Assembly: GCA_034522055.1 (NCBI GenBank)
Contig: JAXHLS010000006.1
Span: 186,001-250,000, forward strand
Reading direction: 5' to 3'
DNA length: 64,000 nt
From: Gammaproteobacteria bacterium
GTDB taxonomy: Bacteria; Pseudomonadota; Gammaproteobacteria; JAABTG01
The notes below the pieces were generated by a model. That model was given only the letters and a program-made list of their open reading frames with translations, was not told where the DNA came from and searched no databases. Position numbers and translations under genes: made by a program. Below are positions 17,728-26,453 of the stretch, one piece after another; position 1 is the stretch's first letter; each line of letters starts with the position of its first letter.

Positions 17728-18903
17728 GTGGGCATCGAAGGCCAGATCACCATCGCCCTGCGCACCGGCCATGGCCGCGTGGTGGGGGTGGATATCCGCT
17801 CCAGCCGGCCTCTCCACGCCCCCCGGATCTTCGTGGGACGCTCCCCGGCGGCGGTGCTGGAGACCCTGCCCATGATCTACAGCCTGTGCGCCACCGCCCA
17901 GGCCGCGGCCGCGCGCCAGGCCCTCGGCGCCGCCCTCGGGCGGGCCCCCGACGCGGCCGCCGCGGCCGGGCGCCTGCTGGTGGACGTGGAGACGGTGCGC
18001 GAGCACACCCTTGGAATACTCCTGGGCTGGGCGGAGTACCTGGGGGAGGGACCCGATCCGGCGGCGGCCACCATGGTGCGGCTGCTGCCGGCGGTGCGGG
18101 AAGCGATATTCGCCGAGGGCCGGGCCTTCGCCCTGGATGCCACCGTGGCGGTGGATCACCAGGCCCTGGACGCGGCCCTGGGAGAGATGATGGCGGTGCT
18201 GGAGGAGCGGGTCTTCGGCCTGCCGGTGGCGGCGTGGCATGGCCTCGCCACGCCGGGGGAACTGGCGGCGTGGGCGGGGCAGGGCACCACCGTCGCCGCC
18301 CGGGTGGTGGCCGCGGCCATGGACGACCCGGCGCCAGGGACTACGGCCGAGGGGGTGCCCCTGCTGCCGGACCTCGATGACGCCACCCTGGGGGCGCGCT
18401 TGCGCCCCGCCGGCGCCGATGCATTCATCGCCAGGCCCCGGTGGCAGGGCGCCCCGGCGGAGACCTCGTCTCTGTCCCGCCGCCGTGCCCACACCCTGGT
18501 GGCCTGCCTGCTCGAGAGCCACGGCGATGCTCTGGCCACGCGCCTGGTGGCCCGGCTGGCGGAGTTGTCCGCCCTCGCCATCGGCCTCGAGACCGCCCTG
18601 CCCGGGCTGGCGGATGCGCCGTCGGCGGCCGCTGGCGAGGGCCGTGTTAGGGGTGAGGGCATCGGCCAGGTGGAGGCGGCCCGGGGCCGGCTGGTGCATC
18701 GGGTCGAGCTGGCGGCGGGCGCCGTGACTCGTTACCAGGTATTGGCGCCCACGGAGTGGAATTTCCACCCGGAGGGGGCGGCCGCTCGGGCCCTCACGGG
18801 GCTCGCCTTCACGGACCAGGACGACCTGCGGCGGCGCGCCGCCCTGACCATCCGCGCCCTGGACCCCTGCGTCGGCTTCGAGCTGGTGGTCGATGGGGGG
18901 TAA
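17728..18903 (+). CDS. hupK: HupK hydrogenase maturation protein (large-subunit-like)
   Basis: 391 residues from GTG 17728. HupK proteins are degenerate homologues of the hydrogenase large subunit, proposed as scaffolds for NiFe(CN)2CO assembly in O2-exposed uptake hydrogenases. N-terminal GHGRVVGVDIRSSRP and a C-terminal LDPCVGFELVV, a remnant of the DPCxxC motif with one Cys, are typical. APTEWNFHPEGAAARAL parallels the TTWNFSPRD segment of true large subunits. It follows hupJ by 16 nt. Confidence 0.9.
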   Translation: MGIEGQITIALRTGHGRVVGVDIRSSRPLHAPRIFVGRSPAAVLETLPMIYSLCATAQAAAARQALGAALGRAPDAAAAAGRLLVDVETVREHTLGILLGWAEYLGEGPDPAAATMVRLLPAVREAIFAEGRAFALDATVAVDHQALDAALGEMMAVLEERVFGLPVAAWHGLATPGELAAWAGQGTTVAARVVAAAMDDPAPGTTAEGVPLLPDLDDATLGARLRPAGADAFIARPRWQGAPAETSSLSRRRAHTLVACLLESHGDALATRLVARLAELSALAIGLETALPGLADAPSAAAGEGRVRGEGIGQVEAARGRLVHRVELAAGAVTRYQVLAPTEWNFHPEGAAARALTGLAFTDQDDLRRRAALTIRALDPCVGFELVVDGG

Positions 18904-18984
18904 AGGCCCCGCTTTTGTTGCCGGTAATGGGATATGTTTGGATCTACAGTGAATATCCTACCCGCGACGGGTCCGGGAGTGGCC

Positions 18985-19326
18985 ATGCATGAGATGTCCC
19001 TGTGTGAAGGTGTGCTTCAGGTGATCGAGGACAATGCACGCCAGCAGAATTATGAGAAGGTAAGCGCCGTGTGGCTGGAGATAGGCGCCCTGGCCGGCGT
19101 AGAGGTGGAGGCCATGCGTTTCTGCTTCGACGCCGTGACCCGGGGCACCATCGCCGATGGCGCCCGCCTGGAGATCCTGGACACCCCGGGCACGGCCTGG
19201 TGCATGGGCTGCATGAAGGCCGTGACCGTCAGCGCCCGTTACGACCTCTGCCCTTCCTGCGGCGGGGCCCAACTGCATGTGACGGGCGGCGACGAGATGC
19301 GAATCAAAGAGCTGGAGGTGGTGTGA
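18985..19326 (+). CDS. hypA: Hydrogenase nickel-incorporation protein HypA
   Basis: 113 residues. ATG 18985 gives the invariant MHEMSLCEG start with the Ni-binding His2. The zinc site is present as two CxxC pairs (CMGC and CPSC). HypA delivers nickel with HypB to the large-subunit precursor. The frame is open upstream to 18934, but MHE is the conserved N-terminus. It overlaps hypB by one base (TGATG). Confidence 0.96.
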   Translation: MHEMSLCEGVLQVIEDNARQQNYEKVSAVWLEIGALAGVEVEAMRFCFDAVTRGTIADGARLEILDTPGTAWCMGCMKAVTVSARYDLCPSCGGAQLHVTGGDEMRIKELEVV

Positions 19327-20231
19327 TGTGCAATGTATGCGGATGCGGCGAAGGCGAGGTGAAAGTGGAGGGCGAGGCCCATGGCCATGGGCACGACCAT
19401 GATCATCCTCACGACCACGGCCATCCCGGCCACGACCACGGTCATGATCATGACCACGACCACGTGCACCGCCACGACCATGTGCACGACTATGGCCAGG
19501 GCCCGGCCCATGCCCATGCTCCCGGCATGAGCCAGGGCCGCATGGTGCAGATCGAGCAGGACATCCTGGCCAAGAACAACGAGTATGCCGCCGCCAACCG
19601 GCGCTACTTCGCGGATCGCGGCGTGCTGGCTCTCAACCTGGTGTCCAGCCCGGGTTCGGGCAAGACCGCCCTGCTCACCCGCACCATCGCCGATGTGGGG
19701 GACGAGTTCGCCATGGCGGTCATCGAGGGCGACCAGCAGACCGCCAACGACGCCGACCGCATCCGCGCCACCGGCGTCAAGGCCATCCAGATCAACACCG
19801 GCAAGGGCTGTCACCTGGACGGCCACATGGTGGGCCACGCCCTGGAGCACCTGGCGCCGGAGGCGGGCTCCATGGTGTTCATCGAGAACGTCGGCAACCT
19901 GGTGTGTCCCGCGGCCTTCGACCTCGGGGAGGCCGCCAAGGTGGCCATCCTCTCCATCACCGAGGGGGAGGACAAGCCCATCAAGTATCCCGACATGTTC
20001 CATGCCTCGGACCTGGTGCTGCTGAACAAGATCGACCTGCTGCCCTACCTGCAGTTCGACGTCGAGGCCTGCATCGCCAATGCCCGGCGGGTCAATCCGC
20101 GGGTCAAGGTGCTCAAGGTGTCGGCCACCAGCGGCGAGGGCATGGAGGCCTGGTACCAGTGGCTGCGCGCCCACCGCCAGATCGCCCTGCTCGAGGCCGC
20201 CGCCCCGGCGGCCGCGGCGGCCACGGTCTGA
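19326..20231 (+). CDS. hypB: Hydrogenase nickel-incorporation GTPase HypB, His-rich form
   Basis: 301 residues. N-terminal [10 protein letters not shown] is the high-affinity Ni site. Residues about 19-65 are an extended His/Asp repeat likely to store nickel. The GTPase domain shows P-loop [11 protein letters not shown], switch segment [13 protein letters not shown] and NKIDLLPY. It works with HypA in nickel delivery. The long His tract distinguishes it from E. coli HypB and resembles rhizobial and phototroph forms. Confidence 0.97.
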   Translation: MCNVCGCGEGEVKVEGEAHGHGHDHDHPHDHGHPGHDHGHDHDHDHVHRHDHVHDYGQGPAHAHAPGMSQGRMVQIEQDILAKNNEYAAANRRYFADRGVLALNLVSSPGSGKTALLTRTIADVGDEFAMAVIEGDQQTANDADRIRATGVKAIQINTGKGCHLDGHMVGHALEHLAPEAGSMVFIENVGNLVCPAAFDLGEAAKVAILSITEGEDKPIKYPDMFHASDLVLLNKIDLLPYLQFDVEACIANARRVNPRVKVLKVSATSGEGMEAWYQWLRAHRQIALLEAAAPAAAAATV

Positions 20232-20241
20232 GGGCGCCGTC

Positions 20242-20472
20242 ATGTGTCTGGCGATGCCGGCGGAGGTGGTGGAGATCGACCCGTCCGGGGCCGATGCGGT
20301 GGTCTCCCTGGGGGGGGTGCGCAAGGCGATCTCCCTGGCCCTGGTGGACGGGGTGGCGGTGGGGGATTTCGTGCTCATCCACGTGGGTTATGCCCTTAAC
20401 ACCGTGAGCCGTGAGGAGGCGGAGAAGACCCTGCAACTGTTCGCCGAGGCCGGGCTCACCGGCGCCCCATGA
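20242..20472 (+). CDS. hypC: Hydrogenase maturation chaperone HypC
   Basis: 76 residues starting MCLAMPAEVVEID. Cys2 is the conserved ligand through which HypC carries the Fe(CN)2CO moiety with HypD and hands it to the large subunit. C-terminal HVGYALNTVSREEAEKTL is typical. It lies 10 nt after hypB and 13 nt before hypD. Confidence 0.95.
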   Translation: MCLAMPAEVVEIDPSGADAVVSLGGVRKAISLALVDGVAVGDFVLIHVGYALNTVSREEAEKTLQLFAEAGLTGAP

Positions 20473-20485
20473 AGGTCATAGACCC

Positions 20486-21640
20486 ATGAAGTTTATAGAC
20501 GAGTTCCGCCAGGGGGACCTGGCCCGCACCCTGGCCGGCGCCATCGCCGCCGAGGCCGACCCCGCCCGCAGCTACCACATCATGGAGTTCTGCGGCGGCC
20601 ACACCCACGCCATTTTCCGTTACGGGCTGCAGGACCTGGTGCCGGACAACGTGCGCTTCGTCCACGGCCCCGGGTGCCCGGTGTGCGTGCTGCCCATCGG
20701 GCGCATCGACGGCGCCATGGCCCTGGCCGAGGCCCACGACGTCATCCTCTGCAGCTACGGCGACATGCTGCGGGTGCCCGCCAGCGGCCGGCGCAGCCTC
20801 ATGAAGGCCAAGGCCGAGGGCGCCGACATCCGCATGGTATATTCCACCCAGGACGCCCTGCGCATCGCCCGGGACAACCCCGGCCGGCAGGTGGTTTTCT
20901 TCGCCATCGGCTTCGAGACCACCACCCCGCCCACGGTGGTGGCCATCCGCCAGGCCCGGGCCGAGGGCCTGGCCAACTTCTCCGTCTACTGCAACCATGT
21001 CCTCACCCCGGCGGCCATCCAGAACATCCTCAGCTCCCCCGAGGTGCGGGACATGGGCACCGTGTCCATCGACGGCTTCCTCGGGCCTTCCCACGTCTCC
21101 GCCATCATCGGCAGCCAGCCTTACGAGTTTTTCGCCGAGGAGTTCCAGCGTCCGGTGGTGATCGCCGGCTTCGAGCCCCTGGACGTGATGCAGTCCGCCC
21201 TCATGGTCATCCGCCAGCTGAACGAGGGCCGTTACGAGGTGGAGAACGAGTACACCCGGGTGGTGACCCGGGAGGGCAACCCCAAGGCCAAGGCCCTGGT
21301 GGCCGAGGTGCTGGAGATGCGCCGCACCTTCGAGTGGCGCGGCCTTGGCCTGGTGCCCTACAGCGGCCTGCGCATCAAGGCGGACTATGCCGAGTTCGAC
21401 GCCGAGGCGCGTTTCACCATCCCCGAGCAGCGGGTGGACGACGTCAAGGGCTGCGAGTGCCCGGCCATCCTGCGGGGCGTCAAGCGGCCCACGGACTGCA
21501 AGCTGTTCGGCACCGTGTGCACCCCCGAGAACCCCATGGGGTCCTGCATGGTGTCCTCGGAGGGGGCCTGCGCCGCCTACTGGTCCTACGGCCGTTTCCG
21601 GGAAGCCGCCGCGGCCACGCCGGGCTACGCCGTCTCATGA
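20486..21640 (+). CDS. hypD: Hydrogenase maturation protein HypD
   Basis: 384 residues from ATG 20486. HypD is the [4Fe-4S] scaffold on which Fe(CN)2CO is built. Signature motifs: MEFCGGHTHAIFRYG, HGPGCPVCVLP and FFAIGFETTTPPTV. The C-terminal cluster cysteines are present (CECPAILRG, DCKLFGTVCTPENPMGSCMV). It overlaps hypE by 4 nt (ATGA). Confidence 0.97.
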   Translation: MKFIDEFRQGDLARTLAGAIAAEADPARSYHIMEFCGGHTHAIFRYGLQDLVPDNVRFVHGPGCPVCVLPIGRIDGAMALAEAHDVILCSYGDMLRVPASGRRSLMKAKAEGADIRMVYSTQDALRIARDNPGRQVVFFAIGFETTTPPTVVAIRQARAEGLANFSVYCNHVLTPAAIQNILSSPEVRDMGTVSIDGFLGPSHVSAIIGSQPYEFFAEEFQRPVVIAGFEPLDVMQSALMVIRQLNEGRYEVENEYTRVVTREGNPKAKALVAEVLEMRRTFEWRGLGLVPYSGLRIKADYAEFDAEARFTIPEQRVDDVKGCECPAILRGVKRPTDCKLFGTVCTPENPMGSCMVSSEGACAAYWSYGRFREAAAATPGYAVS

Positions 21641-22686
21641 CCGCCGACATCCGGCGTTTCCCCCTGCGCCTGGACATCCGCCGCGGCGCCGTGGACATGA
21701 GCCACGGCAGCGGCGGGCGGGCCATGGCCCAGCTCATCGAGGAGCTGTTTCACCGGCATCTGGGCAACGAGTTGCTGCTCGCCGCCAACGACCAGGCCGC
21801 CTTCGAGGTGCCTGCGGGGCGCCTGGTGATGAGCACCGACGGCCACGTCATCTCGCCGCTGTTCTTTCCCGGCGGTGACATCGGTTCCCTGGCGGTCCAC
21901 GGCACCGTCAACGACATCGCCATGGCCGGCGCCGTGCCCCTCTACCTGGCCGCCGGCTTCATCCTCGAAGAGGGTTTTCCCCTGGCGGATCTGGACCGCA
22001 TCGTGGCCAGCATGGCGGCGGCGGCCCAGGCGGCCGGGGTGGCCGTGGTCACGGGGGATACCAAGGTGGTGGAGCGGGGCAACGGCGATGGCGTGTTCAT
22101 CACCACCACCGGCGTCGGGCGGGTGCCCGCGGGCGTCAACATCGCCGGCGACCGCGCCCGGCCCGGGGACGCGGTGCTGGTGAGCGGTACCGTCGGGGAC
22201 CACGGCGTGGCCATCATGTCCAGCCGCGAGAACCTGGAGTTCGATACCGCCATCCGCTCCGACAGCGCGGCCCTCCACGGGCTGGTGGCGGCCATGGTGG
22301 CCGCGGTGCCGGACATCCACTGCCTGCGGGATCCCACCCGGGGCGGTCTGGCCAGCACCCTCAACGAGCTGGCCCACCAGTCCCGGGTGGGCATGCAGTT
22401 GCGGGAGGCGGCGGTGCCGGTGCGCGGCGAGGTGGCCGCCGCCTGCGAGCTGCTGGGGCTCGATCCCCTGTACGTGGCCAACGAGGGCAAGCTGGTGGCC
22501 ATCTGCGACGGCGCCGACGCCGAGGCCCTGCTGGCGGCCATGCGTGCCCATCCCCTGGGGGGCGACGCCGCCATCATCGGCGAGGTGGTGGCGGATGACC
22601 ATGCCCTGGTGCAGATGGAGACCGCCTTCGGCGGCCAGCGGGTGGTGGACTGGCTGGCCGGCGAGCAGCTCCCCAGGATCTGCTGA
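21637..22686 (+). CDS. hypE: Hydrogenase maturation protein HypE
   Basis: 349 residues. HypE dehydrates the thiocarbamate on its C-terminal Cys to thiocyanate, the cyanide donor. The C-terminus is LPRIC, with the reactive Cys last. The N-terminal DMSHGSGGRAMAQLIEELF and the ATP-binding DPTRGGLASTLNELA are typical of the AIR-synthase-like fold. The TGA overlaps the ATG of hypX. Confidence 0.97.
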   Translation: MTADIRRFPLRLDIRRGAVDMSHGSGGRAMAQLIEELFHRHLGNELLLAANDQAAFEVPAGRLVMSTDGHVISPLFFPGGDIGSLAVHGTVNDIAMAGAVPLYLAAGFILEEGFPLADLDRIVASMAAAAQAAGVAVVTGDTKVVERGNGDGVFITTTGVGRVPAGVNIAGDRARPGDAVLVSGTVGDHGVAIMSSRENLEFDTAIRSDSAALHGLVAAMVAAVPDIHCLRDPTRGGLASTLNELAHQSRVGMQLREAAVPVRGEVAAACELLGLDPLYVANEGKLVAICDGADAEALLAAMRAHPLGGDAAIIGEVVADDHALVQMETAFGGQRVVDWLAGEQLPRIC

Positions 22687-24398
22687 TGCGGGTGCTGTTC
22701 CTGTGTCATGCCTTCAACAGCCTGAGCCAGCGGCTGTTCATCGAGTTGCGCGCCATGGGCCACGAGGTGTCGGTGGAGCTGGACATCAACGATGCCGTGA
22801 CTGGGGAGGCGGTGGTCCTGTTCCGGCCCGACCTGGTGGTGGCCCCCTTCCTGAAACGAGCCATCCCCGAGGCGGTGTGGCGCGCCGTGCCGTGCTTCGT
22901 GGTCCATCCCGGGGTGCCCGGCGATCGCGGGCCGGCGGCCCTGGACTGGGCCATCATGGAGGATGCACCCACCTGGGGCGTCACCGTGCTCCAGGCCACT
23001 GCGGATATGGACGCCGGCCCCATCTGGGCCAGCGCCGCCTTTCCCATGCGCCCGGCCACCAAGTCCAGCCTCTACCGCAACGAGGTGACGGCGGCGGCGG
23101 TGGCCGCCGTGCGGCTCGCCGTGGAACGCTTCGAGGGCGGTGGCTTCACGCCCCTGGACCAGGACGACCCCGGGGCCCGGCTGGCGGGGCGCAGCCGCCC
23201 CGCCATGGGCCAGCAGGAGCGGGCCATCCACTGGGAACGGGACGACACCGCGACGGTGCTGAGGAAGATCCGCGCCGCCGATGGCATGCCCGGGGTGCGG
23301 GACCGCGTGGCCGGGCGGCTGGTGTACCTCCACGATGTCCGTGCCGAGGGCACCCTGGGGGGGCGCCCCGGCGAGCTGGTGGCACGCTCGGGGCCGGCGG
23401 TGTGCAGGGCCACCCGGGACGGCGCGGTGTGGCTCGGCCACCTGCGCGACCCCCAGGGGGAATTCTCCTTCAAGCTGCCGGCGATGCGGGTGCTGGGGGA
23501 TGCGGCGGCGGACCTGCCCGAGGTGGCACCCACGGCCCGCAGCGGCTATCGGGACATGTACTGCCGGCGGCGCGGGCCCGTGGCCTACCTGCACTGGGAT
23601 CTCTACAACGGCGCCATGGGGGTGGACGCCTGCGAGCGCCTGGGGCGGCTCTACGCCGAGGCCTGCCAGGGCGAGACCCGGGTGGTGGTGCTCATGGGCG
23701 GGGACGACTTCTGGTCCAACGGCATGGACCTCAACCTCATCGAGGCCGCCGCCAGCCCGCCCCAGGCCTCGTGGGACAACATCAACGCCATCAACGACCT
23801 CGCCCATGCCATCATCACCACCGGGGATACGCTCACCATTGCCGCCCTGGGGGCCAACGCCGGCGCCGGCGGGGTGTTCCTGTCGCGGGCCGCGGATCGC
23901 GTGTGGGCCCGTCACGGCGTGGTCCTCAACCCCCACTACAAGGACATGGGCAACCTCTACGGCTCGGAGTACTGGACCTACCTGCTGCCCCGCTACGCCG
24001 GTGCGGACAAGGCCCGGCGCATCAGCGCGGCGCGGCTGCCCATGGGGGTGGAGGAGGCGCGGGCCCTGGGACTGGTGGATCGGATGATGACCGGCGCCCC
24101 GGAGGACTTCCGGGCCGAGGTGGGCCGCCGGGCCCTCGAGCTGGCCAACGCCCCGGACTTCGAGGAGCGGCTTGAGGCCAAGGCGGCGCGGCGCCGGGCG
24201 GACGAGGCCGAGCGGCCCCTGGCGGACCATCGCCGGGACGAGCTGGCCCACATGCATCTCAACTTCTTCGGCTTCGACCCCAGCTACCACGTGGCGCGCT
24301 ACAATTTCGTCCACAAGGTGCCGAAGTCCCATACCCCCCTGACCATCGCCCGCCATCGCCGCCGCGACTGGCGGTTGCCGGCAGCGGAGCCGGCCTAG
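22686..24398 (+). CDS. hypX: HypX (HoxX): CO-ligand synthesis protein for [NiFe] hydrogenase
   Basis: 570 residues. The N-terminal half resembles formyl-THF transferases (FVVHPGVPGDRGPAALDWA with hydrolase-type context). The C-terminal half is an enoyl-CoA-hydratase/crotonase fold (MGGDDFWSNGMDLNLIEAAA, NAGAGGVFLSRAADRVWAR). HypX is known to make the active-site CO from formyl-THF via formyl-CoA and supports maturation under O2. ATG 22686 overlaps the hypE stop. Its presence indicates that this organism matures a hydrogenase in air, although none is intact here. Confidence 0.93.
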   Translation: MRVLFLCHAFNSLSQRLFIELRAMGHEVSVELDINDAVTGEAVVLFRPDLVVAPFLKRAIPEAVWRAVPCFVVHPGVPGDRGPAALDWAIMEDAPTWGVTVLQATADMDAGPIWASAAFPMRPATKSSLYRNEVTAAAVAAVRLAVERFEGGGFTPLDQDDPGARLAGRSRPAMGQQERAIHWERDDTATVLRKIRAADGMPGVRDRVAGRLVYLHDVRAEGTLGGRPGELVARSGPAVCRATRDGAVWLGHLRDPQGEFSFKLPAMRVLGDAAADLPEVAPTARSGYRDMYCRRRGPVAYLHWDLYNGAMGVDACERLGRLYAEACQGETRVVVLMGGDDFWSNGMDLNLIEAAASPPQASWDNINAINDLAHAIITTGDTLTIAALGANAGAGGVFLSRAADRVWARHGVVLNPHYKDMGNLYGSEYWTYLLPRYAGADKARRISAARLPMGVEEARALGLVDRMMTGAPEDFRAEVGRRALELANAPDFEERLEAKAARRRADEAERPLADHRRDELAHMHLNFFGFDPSYHVARYNFVHKVPKSHTPLTIARHRRRDWRLPAAEPA

Positions 24399-24400
24399 TC

Positions 24401-25015
24401 ATGGAGCCCCTGGTGCTGGTGGTGGACGACGAGGTGCGCAGCCTGGAGACCCTGGCGCGTATCCTCGACGAGGACTTCGAGGTGCGTACCGCCCCCGACG
24501 CCGACGTCCCTGATGGCTACACCTGGTGCAAGGCCCCGCGCCTCGGGGGGGCGGTGATGGAAGTGGGGGCCCTGGCGCGCCAGGCCGTGGACGGCCATCC
24601 CCTGATCCACGACCTCCTCGCCGGCGGCCAGAGCAACGTCAGGGCGCGGGTGGTGGCACGGCTGCTGGAGGTGGCCCGCACCATCCCGGCCATGGAGGCC
24701 TGGGCCCGCGCCCTGCGCCCCCGGGAGCCCTTCTGTGGCCACGGCCTCCTGGCGGAGGATGGCCGTGGCTACGGCGTCACCGAGGCGGCCCGGGGCAGCC
24801 TCGGCCACTGGTTACGGGTGGAAGGGGGGCGTATCGTCAACTACCAGATCATCGCCCCCACCACCTGGAACTTCTCGCCGCGGGACGCCGGCGGCACCCG
24901 GGGCGTGCTGGAACAGGCCCTCCTCGGCACCCGCGTCGATGACGGCAGGGACACCGTGGCGGTGCAGCACGTGGTGCGCTCCTTCGACCCGTGCATGGTG
25001 TGCACGGTCCATTGA
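24401..25015 (+). pseudogene. Fusion ORF: HoxA/HupR receiver N-terminus joined to HupV/HoxC C-terminus
   Basis: Residues 1-37 (VLVVDDEVRSLETLARILDE and a little more) are the start of an NtrC-type response regulator receiver, as in HoxA/HupR that drives hydrogenase promoters. From about codon 38 the protein becomes the last 167 residues of an H2-sensor large subunit: CKAPRLGG, EAARGSLGHWLRVEGG, APTTWNFSPRD and the end FDPCMVCTVH. Ending at the His without a cleavable tail is characteristic of the regulatory HupV/HoxC rather than catalytic HupL. The junction lies in GACGCCGACG-like microhomology shared with the copy at 37.86 kb. The open frame is unlikely to be functional. Confidence 0.8.
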
Positions 25016-25050
25016 CCACGGAGAAAAACCTTTTAACGTGAAAGTCGCGA
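24511..25050 (+). repeat. Direct repeat: hupV 3' part, copy A (copy B 37869-38408)
   Basis: The coding part 24511-25015 aligns base for base without indels to 37869-38373 (offset 13358), with scattered substitutions. Similarity continues into the downstream sequence. Weaker similarity also appears at 25190-25240 versus about 38425-38480 (GGGTGAT, TTGAGCCATC), so the duplicated block included flanking intergenic DNA. Confidence 0.85.
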
Positions 25051-25158
25051 AGCACGTTCTCCCCCTCTCCCTCTGGGAGAGGGATGGGGTGAGGGAACGA
25101 ACATGGCGATACGCGCTCCTCTTTCATCATCTTGGGCGGTGCGTATCGCCATGAGAGT

Positions 25159-25189
25159 TAACCACGAAATACGCGAAAGACGCGAAATG
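25159..25189 (+). repeat. Dispersed ACCACGAAA-type repeat
   Basis: TAACCACGAAATACGCGAAA followed by GACGCGAAATG. Related copies lie at 16345-16364 (inverse), 38393-38423 and 38543-38616. They are intergenic and AT-richer than the surroundings, with no coding potential. The 25016-25300 interval otherwise holds no gene that I can see. Confidence 0.65.
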
Positions 25190-25304
25190 TCATGGGTGAT
25201 CAGGGTGCCCCTGCCTTCGGGCACGCCTTGAGCCATCTGGGCCTCGTTCGTATGCCCTATGGTGTGATGGGCGACCAGGGCGTTTCCGGCGCTCATTATT
25301 TAAG

Positions 25305-25412
25305 GAATATGTTCACCTCATCCCGTATGTAGAAAGCGATGAGGAGGTATTTTTGAAAACAATCATTCCCAGCAGAAAATTTACCAAGCTATACCTTGGA
25401 GGTGAATCATGA
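25305..25412 (+). pseudogene. BrnT-family toxin, C-terminal remnant
   Basis: Last 36 or so codons ([20 protein letters not shown] and [15 protein letters not shown]) of the toxin whose full copy is at 40623-40901. The start is missing, so only its CopG partner remains intact at this copy. The TGA overlaps the ATG of the antitoxin. Confidence 0.8.
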
Positions 25413-25723
25413 CCAAAGGTAAGTTATCTAAAGAAGAGAAGGCTCTGCTTGATGCCGTCGAGACTGGAGAGTATGAATCAGTATTAACGGAATCTCGAAA
25501 AAAAGAATTAGAGGCAATTGCCAGCAACACGTTTAAAAAAGACAAAAGGATAAATATTCGAATCTCAAACAGAGATTTAACTGCTATCCAGTCAAGAGCA
25601 TCGGAAGAAGGTATTCCGTACCAAACTTTTGTGTCGAGCATTATTCACAAATACATTTCGGGCTCACTGCAAGATCTCACAGCTAACAAGCAAATGCAGC
25701 CGACGCAAAAAACGCGCGGCTGA
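25409..25723 (+). CDS. CopG/RHH-type antitoxin (partner of BrnT-like toxin), copy A
   Basis: 104 residues. Central DKRINIRISNRDLTAIQSRA and GIPYQTFVSSIIHKYISG form a ribbon-helix-helix DNA-binding domain as in COG5304 antitoxins. ATG 25409 has a GGAGGTGA ribosome site and overlaps the toxin stop. The C-terminal codons run into the attC site at 25681-25737, as is usual for cassette genes. An orphan antitoxin here could neutralise the toxin of copy B. Confidence 0.8.
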   Translation: MTKGKLSKEEKALLDAVETGEYESVLTESRKKELEAIASNTFKKDKRINIRISNRDLTAIQSRASEEGIPYQTFVSSIIHKYISGSLQDLTANKQMQPTQKTRG

Positions 25724-25737
25724 TTTGGGCGTTATGC
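25681..25737 (+). other. attC-like recombination site (57 bp)
   Basis: Inverse core AGCTAAC at 25681, core GTTATGC at 25731 (one departure from GTTRRRY), and imperfect complementary arms (GCAAATGCAGCCG / CGGCTGATTTGGGC) between them. It sits at the 3' end of the CopG gene. Confidence 0.65.
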
Positions 25738-25761
25738 GGTAACAAATCATCGAATGACACG

Positions 25762-25773
25762 CGTCACGTGACG
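25762..25773. promoter_or_regulatory. Perfect 12-bp palindrome upstream of higBA, probable operator
   Basis: CGTCACGTGACG lies 16 bp before the higB start codon. HigA-type antitoxins repress their own operon from short palindromes in this position. The same palindrome occurs in copy B at 41251-41262. Confidence 0.5.
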
Positions 25774-25788
25774 GACTACACATGACGC

Positions 25789-26070
25789 ATGTTCAAGATA
25801 TTTTCGGATCGACGTACCCAGGAACTGTACGCCACAGGCAAGGCCAAACGGTTTCCGGCAGATGTTGCCAAACGGGCTGCGCGCAAGTTGGAGTACGTCG
25901 ACTTGGCTACGCGGCTGGATGACCTGAAAGTTCCGCCTGGCAATCGCCTTCATGCACTGGAAGGTGACCGAAAGGGACAATACTCGATCTCGATCAATGA
26001 CCAGTGGCGCATCTGCTTCCGGTTTGTGGACGGCGACGCCTATGATGTCGAAGTTTGTGATTACCACTGA
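25789..26070 (+). CDS. higB: HigB-family toxin, copy A
   Basis: 93 residues from ATG 25789. RelE/HigB fold with RTQELYATGKAKRFP, LDDLKVPPGNRLHALEGDRK and QYSISINDQWRICFRF. These belong to ribosome-dependent mRNA interferases of the HigB/GraT type. The gene is first in a toxin-antitoxin operon, as is usual for HigBA. Copy B differs at residue 4 (Ile versus Thr). Confidence 0.9.
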   Translation: MFKIFSDRRTQELYATGKAKRFPADVAKRAARKLEYVDLATRLDDLKVPPGNRLHALEGDRKGQYSISINDQWRICFRFVDGDAYDVEVCDYH

Positions 26071-26084
26071 ACGAGGTGAGAAAG

Positions 26085-26399
26085 ATGAGCATTCCGAACA
26101 CAACCAGGAGCAAGCGACGGCCTACCCATCCGGGCGAGATGCTGCGTGAAGACTTTTTGCCGGATTATGGGCTGACTGTTTCCGGTTTGGCTGAAGCTGT
26201 GGGCGTCTCGCGACAGTCGATTAATGAGGTGCTGCGAGAGCGCCGGAGTGTCAGTCCGGAAATGGCTCTCCGGCTGGGACGGCTGTTCGGTAATTCTCCA
26301 GAATTCTGGCTGAACGCCCAACGGGCTGTGGATCTGTGGGATGCCGCGCAGGCAATTAAGAAAGATATGGCGCGTATCAAGCCGCTAAATGCCGCATAA
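26085..26399 (+). CDS. higA: HigA-family antitoxin, copy A
   Basis: 104 residues from ATG 26085, preceded by GAGGTGAG; an in-frame GTG at 26076 is a weaker alternative. RRPTHPGEMLREDFLPDYGL followed by the XRE helix-turn-helix (LAEAVGVSRQSINEVLRERR) is the HigA signature. It binds HigB and represses the operon. The stop lies inside the attC inverse core. Copy B differs by Ala to Asp in EM(A/D)LRLGRLFG. Confidence 0.92.
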   Translation: MSIPNTTRSKRRPTHPGEMLREDFLPDYGLTVSGLAEAVGVSRQSINEVLRERRSVSPEMALRLGRLFGNSPEFWLNAQRAVDLWDAAQAIKKDMARIKPLNAA

Positions 26400-26453
26400 C
26401 AAGCCCATCCAGCCGATGCCAAAAAACGGTGCGGCTGATGGGCGGCGTTGAAC
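26394..26453 (+). other. attC-like recombination site (60 bp)
   Basis: Inverse core GCATAAC (26394-26400), core GTTGAAC (26447-26453, fits GTTRRRY). Long complementary arms: GCCCATCCAGCCGATGCC against GGTGCGGCTGATGGGC. The folded bottom strand would form the hairpin recognised by integron integrases. Confidence 0.85.

Noticed and set aside
21942-24356. Long minus-strand frames opposite hypE and hypX
   Set aside because: Antisense shadows of GC-rich genes with clear motifs on the + strand.
24511-25015. Reading the repeated large-subunit fragment as catalytic HupL
   Set aside because: It ends at DPCMVCTVH with an immediate stop. Catalytic large subunits carry a cleavable tail after this His; the tail-less end is typical of sensor HupV/HoxC.
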